64,000 bases of DNA, taken from NCBI RefSeq assembly GCF_035762905.1, contig NZ_DASUCC010000155.1:1-64000 (forward strand). Direction: 5' to 3'. The position numbers were made by a program, and so were the translations under genes. How positions within the stretch are numbered: position 1 is the first letter of the stretch; each line of letters opens with the position of its first letter. Below, piece by piece: positions 17,938-26,388 of this stretch. Origin of the DNA: DASYTH01 sp035762905. Lineage in GTDB: Bacteria; Actinomycetota; Actinomycetes; Mycobacteriales; Pseudonocardiaceae. A model generated the notes under the pieces. It worked only from the letters and a program-made list of their open reading frames with translations. It was not told the DNA's origin and made no database searches.

Positions 17938-18707
17938 TGAGCGCCATCGACGCCGCCTACGACGAGGCCGTCAAGACGGTCGAGTCCTGCGCGAGGAAGA
18001 TCGATCGGGCCTGCACCGACATCGCCAACAAGGTGAACTGGGCGCTGAAGTTCGTTCCGGACCCGCTTGACGGGCGGATCAGAGCGGAAATGGCCAAGCT
18101 CACCGAGAAGCAAAAGGACAGCGAGGTGATGTTCTCGGATCTGTGGCTGGAACGTGGTTCGGCCGGTGCGCTGCGCGACGCGGCCAGTGCCTGGACCGCC
18201 AACGTCGGTGCCGTGGCGAGCGAGCACAGCTTCCAGCTTCAGTTCGCGACGCTGCCGAGCAACGGCAAGTGGACCGGTCCCGCACAGCAGGCGTACCGGC
18301 CGATCGTGGACCTGAACAGCAGGGTGCTCGGCGATTTCAAGAACTGGACCGACGACCTGAACAGCACTCTGAACGACCTCGCCGACGCGCTCAAGGCCTA
18401 CTGGATCGCGATCGGCATCGAGGCCGTGGGTTGCGCCGCGACGCTCGCCGGGTGCGCCATCGCCTCGGGTGCCGTGGCCACGTTGCCGGCGACGATCGCC
18501 ACCGCGGTCGGGGCGATCATCGCGTTCTGGTTGGCCGTCGGCGGCGCCACCGTCCTGTACCACAACGTGCTGGACGCCATGCAGGCCAAGCTGGAGAAGA
18601 TCACGGCCATCAACGGCACCCAGGGCCGCTGGCCGCATGCCGGGGCAGACCTGAGCGACGCCTCCGTCCTCGACGACGACGAGAGCGACTGGGAGCCCGT
18701 CCCCTGA
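17937..18707 (+). CDS. Larger WXG-type protein with C-terminal membrane hairpin
   Basis: The 256-residue protein is helical at its N-terminus and has NGKWTGPAQQAY (WxG motif, near residue 105) inside a long WXG100-like hairpin. A strongly hydrophobic pair of helices (about 155-210: IAIGIEAVGCAATLAGCAIA and VGAIIAFWLAVGGATVLYHN) and an acidic tail DDDESDWEPVP follow. Coupling to the upstream WXG-like gene through a TGATGA overlap suggests the two form a pair. The hydrophobic hairpin could insert in membranes after type VII export, a toxin- or pore-like possibility that is inference only. Confidence 0.65.
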   Translation: MSAIDAAYDEAVKTVESCARKIDRACTDIANKVNWALKFVPDPLDGRIRAEMAKLTEKQKDSEVMFSDLWLERGSAGALRDAASAWTANVGAVASEHSFQLQFATLPSNGKWTGPAQQAYRPIVDLNSRVLGDFKNWTDDLNSTLNDLADALKAYWIAIGIEAVGCAATLAGCAIASGAVATLPATIATAVGAIIAFWLAVGGATVLYHNVLDAMQAKLEKITAINGTQGRWPHAGADLSDASVLDDDESDWEPVP

Positions 18708-18855
18708 GCCGATCCCGGGACCCGTGCGGTGTCCCGTGGCGTGGCCCGGTTCCGGGCAGCACGGCGCGGTCGGCCGCGACCGGCCATCGGTGGTGCGAAC
18801 TTGTCCACTTCCCCGGGATCGTTGTGCGATGCTTCCGCCCGGGGGTGAGGCCGCG

Positions 18856-21651
18856 ATGGACCTACGGCTTCTCGGCAGCGTCGACGCTCGCCACGCCGGT
18901 GCGGTGGTCGAAGTCGGACCGGATCGCCAGCGGTGCGTGCTGGTCGCGCTGGTCGCCGACGCCAACCGGGTGATCTCGGCCGAAGAGCTGATCGACCGCG
19001 TCTGGGGCGAGAATCTCCCGCTCAGATGCCGCGGCACACTGCGGACCTACCTGTCCCGGTTGCGGCAGGTGCTCGACCCGGACGCGGAGATCGGTCGCCG
19101 GGCCGGTGGATACCTGCTCACCATCGACCCGCTCGCGGTGGACCTGCACCGGTTCCGCGCGCTGGTGCGACGGGCGTCGGCAACTGAGCGCGACGCCGAT
19201 GCCCTCGCGTTGCTCGACGAGGCACTGGGCCTGTGGCGCGGCGAAGCGTTCGCCGGCCTGGACACTCCATGGATCAACACCCTGCGGGACGCCGTGGCCG
19301 CCGAGCGACGGTCCGCCGAACTCGACCGGATCGACCTGCGGCTGCGCCTCGGCGACCACAACACGCTCGCGGCCGAGCTGTCCGGTCAGGTCGCCGAGCG
19401 TCCGCTGGACGAGCGCCTGGCCGGCCAGTACATGCTCGCGCTCTACCGCGCCGGGCGGCAGGCCGACGCGCTGCTGCACTACGGCGAGGTCCGCCGCCGG
19501 CTCGGCGATGCGCTGGGCGCCGACCCGACACCGCAGCTCGCCGCGCTGCACCGCCAGATCCTGGCCGCCGATCCGGCGCTGCGCCTGACGCATACGGCGG
19601 CCCCGCCCGCAGGCCTCGCCTGGCGACCCGTTCCCCGGCAGTTGCCGCCGGCGCCGGGACGGCTCAGCGGCAGGCGCCGGGAGTTGGCCCGCATCGACGA
19701 GGTGCTCTCGGGCGGCGGGCCGGGGACGATCGCGATCATCTCCGGCGTCGGGGGCGTCGGAAAGACCTGGCTCGTCCTGCACTGGGCGCATCGCAACGCG
19801 CACCGGTTCCCGGACGGGCAGCTGTTCGTCGACCTGCGCGGGTTCGCACCGGACGGGGAACCGATGCGGACCGAGCTGGCGGTGCGCGCGTTTCTGGACG
19901 CGCTCGGCGTCGGGCCGGACCGGATCCCGCTGGACCCACCGGCGCAGGTGGGCATGTACCGCAGTCTGGTCGCCGACCGTCAGCTGCTGGTCGTGCTGGA
20001 CAACGCGCGGGACAGCCGGCAGGTGGTCCGCCTGCTGCCGGGCGGGTCGGGGTGCAGCGTGTTGGTGACCAGTCGGGACCGGTTGCCAGGTTTGATCACC
20101 GGCCACGGTGCCCGGCCACTGACCCTGACCGGGTTGCCGGACACCGACGCCCGGCAGCTGCTGGTCGACCGGCTCGGCGTTCGACGGGTCGACGCCGAAC
20201 CGGACGCGGTCGCCGAGCTGATCGGCTATTGCGCCGGACTGCCGCTGGCCCTCGCCATCATCGCCGGGCGCGCCATCGTCGATCCTGGCCCGCGGCTGCG
20301 GACCTGGGCGGCGCAGATCGGTGACACCGCGACCCGGCTGACCGCGCTGAACGCCGGTGACGAGCTCGCCAGCCTGACCGCCGCGTTGTCCTGGTCCTCG
20401 GCCGCGCTCGACCCGGCCGAGGCGCGAGCGTTCCAGCTGCTCGGCTTCGCCGCCGGCGCCGACATCGGACTGCCGGCCGCGGCCGCGCTGCTGGGTGAGT
20501 CGGACGGTCGGGCGACCGCTCGGCTGCGGGCCCTGCACCGGATGTCGCTGCTTGACGAGCACGTCGCGGGCCGGTGGCGGATGCACGACCTGGTCCGGTT
20601 GCACGCGAGCGACGCGGCGCGGTGTCACCGCGGCGAAGACGAGCGGTTCGCCGCACTGCACCGGCTGACCGGCCACCACGTCCACGCCGCGGCGGCCGCC
20701 GACCGGCTGCTCGATCCGCACCGGCCGGCGATCGCCCTCGCCGCAGCGGACTGTCACGACGGCCGGCACGCCTTCGCCGACGAGGCGGCCGCGCTGGCCT
20801 ACTTCACGGCCGAGTTGGACGGCCTGCTCGCGATTCAGCGGCAGGCCGCCGAGGTGGGCCTGCTACCCGCGGTATGGCAGCTCGCCTGGGGGCTGAGCAC
20901 GTTCACCTGCCGGCAGGGCCGCCGGCAGGACTTGCTGACCGCCTGGCAGCTCGGGCTTGCCGCGGCCCGTGAGCTTGGCGACGCCCACGCCGAGCTCCTC
21001 GCCTGCCACCAGTTGGGCCGTGCCCACACCGAACTCGGCCAGCACGCCGAGGCGGTCGCCCACCTCGACCACGCACTCACCCTGGCCGAGCGGGCCGGGG
21101 ATCCTGTCGGGCAGTCCTACGTGCTGTTGACGCTGGCCCGCACCTGGCAGGTGCACGGCGACGGGCACCGGGCGGTCGAACATGCCGAGCGGTCCCTGCG
21201 CGTGCTGGACGGCGTTGCCGAAGCGAACCCGGTGTGGCTTTCCCGGGTACTCAACGCGGTCGGCTGGTACCTGGCGCAGCTGGGCCGGTTCGAACCCGCG
21301 GCCGCCCACTGCCTGGCCGCGCTCGACATCTACCGCACGCATCCCGACCGCAACGCCGAGGCGGACACCCTGGACAGTCTCGGCTTCATCGCCCACGGTG
21401 CCGGCCGGTACGCCGAAGCGCTCGACTGGTACCGGCAGGCGCTGAATCTGCTGCGCGAGACGGGAGACACCTCAGGCGAGGCGGACACCCTGGACCGCAC
21501 CGCGGGTTCGCTGGCCGCCCTCGGCGAACCCAGGGAGGCCGAACGCACCTGGCAGCAGGCCCTGTCCCACTACCAGGACCAGGGCCGCGCCGAAGACGCC
21601 GACCGGGTCCAGCGGGAACTCGATCAGTTGGCTGTCCCCGTCGCAGACTAA
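18856..21651 (+). CDS. SARP/AfsR-family regulator (DNA-binding, BTAD, NB-ARC, TPR)
   Basis: The 931-residue protein has an OmpR-type winged helix (1-90: LLGSVDARHAG, RTYLSRLRQVLDP), a bacterial transcriptional activation domain (about 95-240: LDEALGLWRGEAFAGL, GALGADPTPQLAALH-like core), an NB-ARC ATPase with P-loop GVGGVGKTW near residue 298 and LLVVLDNARD, then TPR repeats (AVAHLDHALTLAERAG, ALDWYRQALNLLRETGDTSG). This full AfsR-like architecture activates secondary-metabolite or cell-surface genes in actinomycetes. The ATG at 18856 is favoured over upstream starts because GTGAGG lies 8 bases away and MDLRLLG is the canonical N-terminus. It may control the ESX-like genes upstream. Confidence 0.92.
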   Translation: MDLRLLGSVDARHAGAVVEVGPDRQRCVLVALVADANRVISAEELIDRVWGENLPLRCRGTLRTYLSRLRQVLDPDAEIGRRAGGYLLTIDPLAVDLHRFRALVRRASATERDADALALLDEALGLWRGEAFAGLDTPWINTLRDAVAAERRSAELDRIDLRLRLGDHNTLAAELSGQVAERPLDERLAGQYMLALYRAGRQADALLHYGEVRRRLGDALGADPTPQLAALHRQILAADPALRLTHTAAPPAGLAWRPVPRQLPPAPGRLSGRRRELARIDEVLSGGGPGTIAIISGVGGVGKTWLVLHWAHRNAHRFPDGQLFVDLRGFAPDGEPMRTELAVRAFLDALGVGPDRIPLDPPAQVGMYRSLVADRQLLVVLDNARDSRQVVRLLPGGSGCSVLVTSRDRLPGLITGHGARPLTLTGLPDTDARQLLVDRLGVRRVDAEPDAVAELIGYCAGLPLALAIIAGRAIVDPGPRLRTWAAQIGDTATRLTALNAGDELASLTAALSWSSAALDPAEARAFQLLGFAAGADIGLPAAAALLGESDGRATARLRALHRMSLLDEHVAGRWRMHDLVRLHASDAARCHRGEDERFAALHRLTGHHVHAAAAADRLLDPHRPAIALAAADCHDGRHAFADEAAALAYFTAELDGLLAIQRQAAEVGLLPAVWQLAWGLSTFTCRQGRRQDLLTAWQLGLAAARELGDAHAELLACHQLGRAHTELGQHAEAVAHLDHALTLAERAGDPVGQSYVLLTLARTWQVHGDGHRAVEHAERSLRVLDGVAEANPVWLSRVLNAVGWYLAQLGRFEPAAAHCLAALDIYRTHPDRNAEADTLDSLGFIAHGAGRYAEALDWYRQALNLLRETGDTSGEADTLDRTAGSLAALGEPREAERTWQQALSHYQDQGRAEDADRVQRELDQLAVPVAD

Positions 21652-21654
21652 CCA

Positions 21655-22078
21655 CGGCCAGGCCGAGGGAAGTCGTGATCAGCAGACCGATCCGCCCGAT
21701 GCGACGGTATCCGGCCGCGAGCATCCTCCCGACGACGCTCCAGAGCGCCATGACCGCGGCATAGTTCGGCAGGATCCGGTCCAGCGCCAAGAAAAATCCG
21801 CACCGAGCGGCGCCGGCCCGGTCCCGAAAGACGTCGTCGACCCGACCGTACAGCGTGGCGGACTTGTTCGGTCCCAACGACTTCGCACCGAGCACCCGCC
21901 ACCCGTCGATCAGCCGGTCGACCTCGTCCGCGGGCGCAGTCACCGCGATCCCTTGGGAACGCAGGATGTCGGCGTCGTCGTGCAGGACCAGCCCACCTTC
22001 GTCGATGATCAGCCCCCGTTCGAACAGCGAGCCGATCTCCCCGATCAGGTGCGTGGCCAGCCGGATCCTGCACGGGTC
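21655..22078 (-). pseudogene. Truncated ABC-transporter ATPase/permease remnant
   Basis: On the minus strand the frame is open from 22078. It starts abruptly in IRLATHLIGEIGSLF, the H-loop end of an ABC ATPase, and continues IIDEGGLVLHDDADILRSQG and VLGAKSLGPNKSATLYG, the usual tail of drug-export ABC ATPases. A hydrophobic stretch (NYAAVMALWSVVGRMLAAG) resembles a permease segment. There is no Walker A or B region: a TAG sits just upstream and the tRNA-repeat boundary is about 110 bases away. The 3' end runs into the SARP gene antisense. It is probably a chromosomal remnant cut when element 2 inserted. Confidence 0.6.
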
Positions 22079-22186
22079 CTATTCCCCGACGGCACCCACA
22101 CTGAGACCCCTGACCTGCGGGTTTGTCGAGCCATCCCACCTGTCGCTTGGCTGCAAGCGTCTGACCTGCAGATACGGCTCACAGGG

Positions 22187-22224
22187 TGGTGCCCCGGCAG
22201 GATTCGAACCTGCGACCTACCGCT
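22187..22224 (-). other. Left attachment-site repeat: tRNA-Arg(CCU) 3' end
   Basis: These 38 bases match 37284-37322 except for one C in a C-run. On the minus strand they give the T-arm (GCAGGTTCGAATCCTGC), acceptor 3' strand and CCA. Only the 3' part of a tRNA is present, so it is not a functional gene. It marks the left border of an integrated element. An IS inserted immediately after it. Confidence 0.75.
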
Positions 22225-22226
22225 GA

Positions 22227-23235
22227 GAGCCTGTTCCTGAACCTGATCTTGGTTGGGCGTGTCGGTGCTGGTGGCGGAGGAACTCCTGGTAGATCGAGCG
22301 GTGTCGAAGCGCCGTCCTACCAGGAGTTCCGTTGTTATCGTGGCGTATTGCCTCGATGGAGGCTGGCCCGGACCAGGCATGTTGTCGGCTGGCGCCGTTT
22401 CATCAGGACGGCGGCGCCAGGCGGGTGCGGTGGTATCCGTCGGAGACCACCGATGCGCAGTGGGCGCTGATCGACCCGTTGTTGCCGGATCCGGTCTGGC
22501 TGGGCGAGCAGGCGGGCGTCCGGAGGAGCACTGCCGCCGGGTGATCGTGGACGCGATCTTCTACCTGGTGGACAACGGCACCAAGTGGCGGGCGCTGCCG
22601 GCCGATTTCCCGCCCTGGTCGACGGTCTACAACTACTTCGCCGCGTGGGAGAAGGCCGGCGTCCCGCAGGACGTGCTGGACGGTCTGCGCGATCGGGTGC
22701 GGCTGCGTGAGGGTCGCACCGCACAGCCCTCCGCGGCCGATCATCGACTCCCAGTCGGTGCGGGCCGCCGAGACCGTCGGCCAACCCACGCGGGGTTACG
22801 ACGCCGGTAAGAAGGTCAACGGCCGCAAACGCCGCATCGCCGTGGACACCTTGGGTCTGCTGTTGTCCGTGCTGGTCACCGCCGCCAGCGTGCAGGACCG
22901 CGACGCAGCCCGGCCGCTGCTCGACGCGCTCGCCGCCTCCTATCACCGCATTCGCCTGGTCTGGGTCGATGGCGGCTACGCCGGCAAACTCCTCGGCTGG
23001 ACCCGCACCAGCCTCACAATCGTGCTGCAGATCGTGAAACGCTCCGACGACACCACCGGCTTCGTTGTCCTGCCACGAAGATGGGTCGTGGAACGCAGCC
23101 TGGCCTGGATCACCCGACACCGCCGCTGCGTCCGCGACTACGAACGACTACCAACCCACCACGAAGCCATGGTCCACTGGAGCATGATCCACATCACCAG
23201 CCGCCGACTCGCCAAACGGGTTTAGGAACAGGCTC
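22227..23235. mobile_element. IS5-family (IS427-like) insertion sequence, 1009 bp
   Basis: The terminal inverted repeats are GAGCCTGTTCCTGAACC at 22227-22243 and the complement of 23219-23235, matching at 16 of 17 bases. A 3-bp duplication TGA flanks it (22224-22226 and 23236-23238). It carries one frameshifted transposase gene. Inserted directly beside the tRNA repeat, it separates that repeat from the immunity-gene remnant. Confidence 0.9.
22332..23225 (+). pseudogene. Frameshifted IS5-family transposase
   Basis: Family segments appear in order but in alternating frames: ETTDAQWALIDPLLPDP, then GTKWRALPADFPPWSTVYNYF one frame back, then IIDSQSVRAAETVG and AVDTLGLLLSVLVTAA back in the first frame, ending with WVVERSLAWITRHRRC. 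The DDE signature is recognisable (Asp in IIDSQ, Asp in VWVDGGYAG, Glu in VVERSLAW). A base is missing near 22512 and one is gained near 22738. Frame 1 meets a stop between them, so no full transposase is made unless ribosomes shift twice. Confidence 0.85.
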
Positions 23236-23238
23236 TGA

Positions 23239-23577
23239 CACCTACGCTCCGGACGACCCGACCGATTCATGTTCCTGGTCCAGATGCTGGTCGGGCCAGC
23301 CGGCGAACAGGGTGAAGAGTCCTTCCAATTCGAGGTATGTACACCAGGATGGCTGGCCGAGCAGATCGAGCACGACGGACCGACCAACGGCCGCCACTAC
23401 GTCGTTGTCAATCACTTCCACTGGCCGACCCTGCAGAACTACTTCGAACGACTCGTCACCAGGCACTGGGGCGCGGACTGGCACGAAGTCGCCACGAAAC
23501 TCAGCCGCTACGGCTACTGGGAGTTCGAGGACTACGCCCCGGCGGCCGGCGAAACCACGCCCGAACGCCACTCCTGA
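23239..23577 (+). pseudogene. Imm8-like immunity protein remnant
   Basis: From the ATG at 23269 the frame reads MFLVQMLVGPAGEQGEESF, FEVCTPGWLAEQI, then GADWHEVATKLSRYGYWEFEDY, the conserved pattern of Imm8-family immunity proteins of polymorphic toxin systems. The expected preceding segment TYAPDDPTD is present just upstream but in another frame, and everything before it is removed by the IS and tRNA repeat. A shortened product from 23269 could still be made. No cognate toxin is visible. Confidence 0.65.
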
Positions 23578-24039
23578 CGAGCCAACCGGTGATCCACGGT
23601 GGAGGTATTCGGACAGTTGCGATATCTGACGTCGCCAGAGTCCCCGGCTACGCCAACGATGCCATCATCGCCACCGCCGTCCTACGCAGTGTCGTGCGAC
23701 GTGACGGCTTCGCCGCCGTCGTCCGCCTCACCGGACTCCACCGCCCAACACACTGATGCATGCGTCCGACCATGCTCGGCGCTTCAGGTGCTGTCACCGA
23801 CCGCACCGGGTCCTGTTCGGACAGGGGTTGATCTGCGGAAACTCGCCATACCGGCTCGTTGTGGTTACGCTCGCCTGCGGGAGCGGGGAGCAAGACTGTG
23901 GCGGTGCTGCGACCACCGGTCGCGCCGGCGTTGGCCCGGGAGCAAAGAATCGTCCCCGGCGCCGAGTCCATTGTGGAGTTACGAGCCCAAGATGGACGGT
24001 TGGCTTTACTGCACTAGTCAAGTTGATCTTTGATCCGTC
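23578..24039. other. Degenerate sequence without a clear gene
   Basis: Several short frames occur, one including GYANDAIIATAVLRSVVRRD, but none has a start signal, domain or steady codon bias. It is probably decayed DNA between the immunity remnant and the recombinase remnant. Confidence 0.4.
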
Positions 24040-24420
24040 GGTAATTTCCGGCCCCACCCAGGCTGGTCGTCGATCGCCGGCTCCGCCGAGCCGCCCTCGG
24101 ACGAGCCAGCGACCATGCTGGCTGTTCCCCGGCTTCGGCCCCAGGCACGCACCTGTCCAGCCACCACCTCAACGTCCGCCTCAAACCCTCGGCATCGATC
24201 CACAGCCCGCGCGCAACACCACCCTGCTCGATCTCGCCGCCCCGCTGCCCGCAGCCGTACATCAGGTGCCTGCGCGGCTCGGCTTCACCACCGCCACCGC
24301 CTGGACCCACCACGCCGGCCAGCACGGCGGCTTCGCCGCCGCACTGACCCGACGCCAGCGCCGTCACGCTGCTGCACATTCGGCCACCCCACCACCCGAT
24401 GTCGATGGTCGGGTCCGCCT
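24040..24420 (+). pseudogene. Remnant of an actinobacterial tyrosine recombinase/integrase-like gene
   Basis: CWLFPGFGPRH is read in one frame, HLSSHHLNVRLK in a second and TLGIDPQPARNTTLLDLAA in the first again. Together they match the C-terminal part of a common actinobacterial integrase-like family (LFPG..., LGI..., AR...ALLDLA...LPAAV). No N-terminal half or catalytic domain is present. The shifts lie near 24146 (gain) and 24185 (loss). Confidence 0.6.
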
Positions 24421-24549
24421 GAACGGCACCCGAAACGGCGAACCCGGCGAATACGGCCCGCCAGAATCACTTTTAGGCGAGGCATAGGTTTAGTTTCGGT
24501 TTCGGTCGAACCGCCGAGAATGCGCCTTCCGGCACGGTTTGGCAACCCC

Positions 24550-24624
24550 GTGTACCGCAACGCGGAACACTACTTTTATGCCCGCAACCGGCAGCGAAAA
24601 GTAGTGTTCCGCTGGGCGGTACAC
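24550..24624. repeat. Large inverted repeat: 28-nt arms, 19-nt loop
   Basis: The arms are 24550-24577 and 24597-24624. They read GTGTACCGC, three unmatched bases, then GCGGAACACTACTTTT on both strands (25 of 28 paired). The stem would be very stable. It ends about 80 bases upstream of the first RTX gene and could be a terminator, an operator or the end of a small mobile element. Confidence 0.8.
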
Positions 24625-24706
24625 ACTATTGCGATCACACGGGGCCCGGGTGTCTTCTCCACAGACCCCTTGAACGCGGAAAAGGATTTCATGAGGAGAC
24701 ACCAAA

Positions 24707-26065
24707 ATGAGACGCATATTCCGTCAGCGATTACTAGGTGCGGCCACGGCGGTCATGGCCGCCCTCGGCTTCGCGGTTCTCGCCGCCACCCCGAGCTGGG
24801 CCGTGGCGCCGGCCAACGACGACTTCGCCAACGCCCAAGCCGAAACCGGCTCGTTCACCGACGGTCTCGACAACACCGACGCGACGAGGGAGGTGGGTGA
24901 ACCCAGTCCTGACTGCACTGGTGAGGCGGTAGTCGGAACGGTCTGGTACGGGCTGACCATCAGCGCGGGCACCGAGGTCTCGGCCGTGACGGCGGGATCG
25001 AACTACGACACGATCGTGGCCGTCTACACCGGCGCCAGTCTCGGGTCACTGTCCCAGGTCACCTGCAGCGACGACGTCTCTTTTCCGAGCGACCTGACCT
25101 CCGCTGTGGAGTTCACGGCGAGCTCATCGACGACGTACTGGATCCAGGTCGGCGGTGTGTCCTGGGACGGAGACGACGGCCGCGGTGACCTTGCTCTCGA
25201 TGTCGACGTGAGCCCGCCTGCGGATGTGTCGGTGTCGGTGGCCGATTCGGCCGATCCGGTGTCGGTGGGCGCTTCGCCGTACACCTACACGGTCAGCGTG
25301 GCCAACGGCGGGCCGACTGGGGCGACCGGGGTGTCGGTGTCCACCAGCCTGTCCGGGGCGTCCGGGGCGGCGTGGACGATCAACTCGGCCACCCCGTCGC
25401 AGGGGTCGTGCTCGGGCACCGCGCCGGTGGCGTGCTCGCTGGGCAACATCGCCGCCTCGGGTGGTGCGACGGTGGTGATCTCGGTGACGCCGTCGGCGAC
25501 CGGGACGATCACCGCTACCTCCACGGTGTCGGCCAACGAGCCCGACCAGTCCTCGGGTAACAACACCGACGCCGAGTCCACCACGGTGAACAACGCGCTG
25601 GGGTGCAGCATCACCGGCACCTCCGGCAACGACACACTCACCGGCACCAGCGGCAACGACGTGATCTGCGGCCTGGGTGGCAACGACACCATCGACGGCG
25701 GCAGCGGCGACGATGTCATCTACGCCGGTGACGGTGACGACGCCGTGGGTGGCGGCAACGGCGCCGACACCATCTACGGCCAAGCCGGCAACGACGACAA
25801 CGACGGCGAAACCCTGCTCGGGTCCCTGCTGCACCTGTTCGACAACGGCAACGACACCATCAACGGCGGACCGGGCAACGACACCCTCGACGGCCAGAAC
25901 GGCAACGACACCGTCATCGACGAGGACGGCACCGACAGCCTGTCCGGCAACGTCGGCAACGACACCATCGACGTCCAAGACGGGGTCGGCGGCGACACCG
26001 CCAACGGCGGCCTGGGCACCGACACCTGCGCCGTGGACGGGGGTGACTCCAGCAGCGGCTGCTGA
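24707..26065 (+). CDS. Secreted RTX (hemolysin-type Ca-binding) / DUF11 protein A
   Basis: The 452-residue protein has a signal peptide (RRIFRQRLLGAATAVMAALG, cleaved near SWAVA). Next is a PPC-like beta-sandwich (about 30-165: NDDFANAQ, GTVWYGLTISAGT, YDTIVAVYTGASLGSL, TYWIQVGG), a DUF11-type domain (about 170-300: ADVSVSVADSADPVSVG, PDQSSGNNTDAESTTV), and C-terminal nonapeptide-like calcium repeats (GTSGNDTLTGTSGNDVICG, GGNDTIDGGSGDDVIYAG). Ca-binding beta-rolls fold outside the cell. AGGAG lies upstream of the ATG at 24707. It is paralogous to the gene at 26389. A matrix or surface role is inferred; no enzyme domain is present. Confidence 0.85.
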   Translation: MRRIFRQRLLGAATAVMAALGFAVLAATPSWAVAPANDDFANAQAETGSFTDGLDNTDATREVGEPSPDCTGEAVVGTVWYGLTISAGTEVSAVTAGSNYDTIVAVYTGASLGSLSQVTCSDDVSFPSDLTSAVEFTASSSTTYWIQVGGVSWDGDDGRGDLALDVDVSPPADVSVSVADSADPVSVGASPYTYTVSVANGGPTGATGVSVSTSLSGASGAAWTINSATPSQGSCSGTAPVACSLGNIAASGGATVVISVTPSATGTITATSTVSANEPDQSSGNNTDAESTTVNNALGCSITGTSGNDTLTGTSGNDVICGLGGNDTIDGGSGDDVIYAGDGDDAVGGGNGADTIYGQAGNDDNDGETLLGSLLHLFDNGNDTINGGPGNDTLDGQNGNDTVIDEDGTDSLSGNVGNDTIDVQDGVGGDTANGGLGTDTCAVDGGDSSSGC

Positions 26066-26075
26066 ACCATCCCGC

Positions 26076-26110
26076 TCCGCCGCGTGGTCACCCCAGTACC
26101 GCGCGGCGGA
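26076..26110. terminator. GC-rich hairpin after RTX gene A
   Basis: TCCGCCGCG (26076-26084) pairs with CGCGGCGGA (26102-26110) around a 17-nt loop, 11 bases after the stop codon. It has no U-tract, as is usual for actinomycete intrinsic terminators. Confidence 0.55.
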
Positions 26111-26150
26111 CCGGCAGCGCACCTTCGAGAATGGGAAAGGGAACTGTCCA

Positions 26151-26234
26151 ATGTCTACGATCATCCGCCGGATCAGTGCCGCCGGCACGGCGTTGCTGAT
26201 CCCGGTGACCGAGTACCGGCGCTGGAATGGATAG
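26151..26234 (+). CDS. 27-codon leader-like ORF between the RTX paralogues
   Basis: ATGTCTACGATCATCCGCCG after GGGAAAGGGAA gives MSTIIRRISAAGTALLIPV, ending ...YRRWNG. It begins like the RTX B protein (MSTITTR) and like the first part of a signal peptide. It may be a leftover of a third paralogue whose body was deleted, or a short translated leader. Confidence 0.3.
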   Translation: MSTIIRRISAAGTALLIPVTEYRRWNG

Positions 26235-26388
26235 GACACCGGCCACCCGGACCATCGACCGACCGGCCAACCGCAACGCCATGAGCCAGCAGATGTGGTC
26301 GGCGTTAGGCAAAGACGCCGCAGGGGGCGGCGCGCTGCAGCGCGTCGGTGCGCGCGGATGACACTCTGACCCGTAAGGAGAAACAGCA

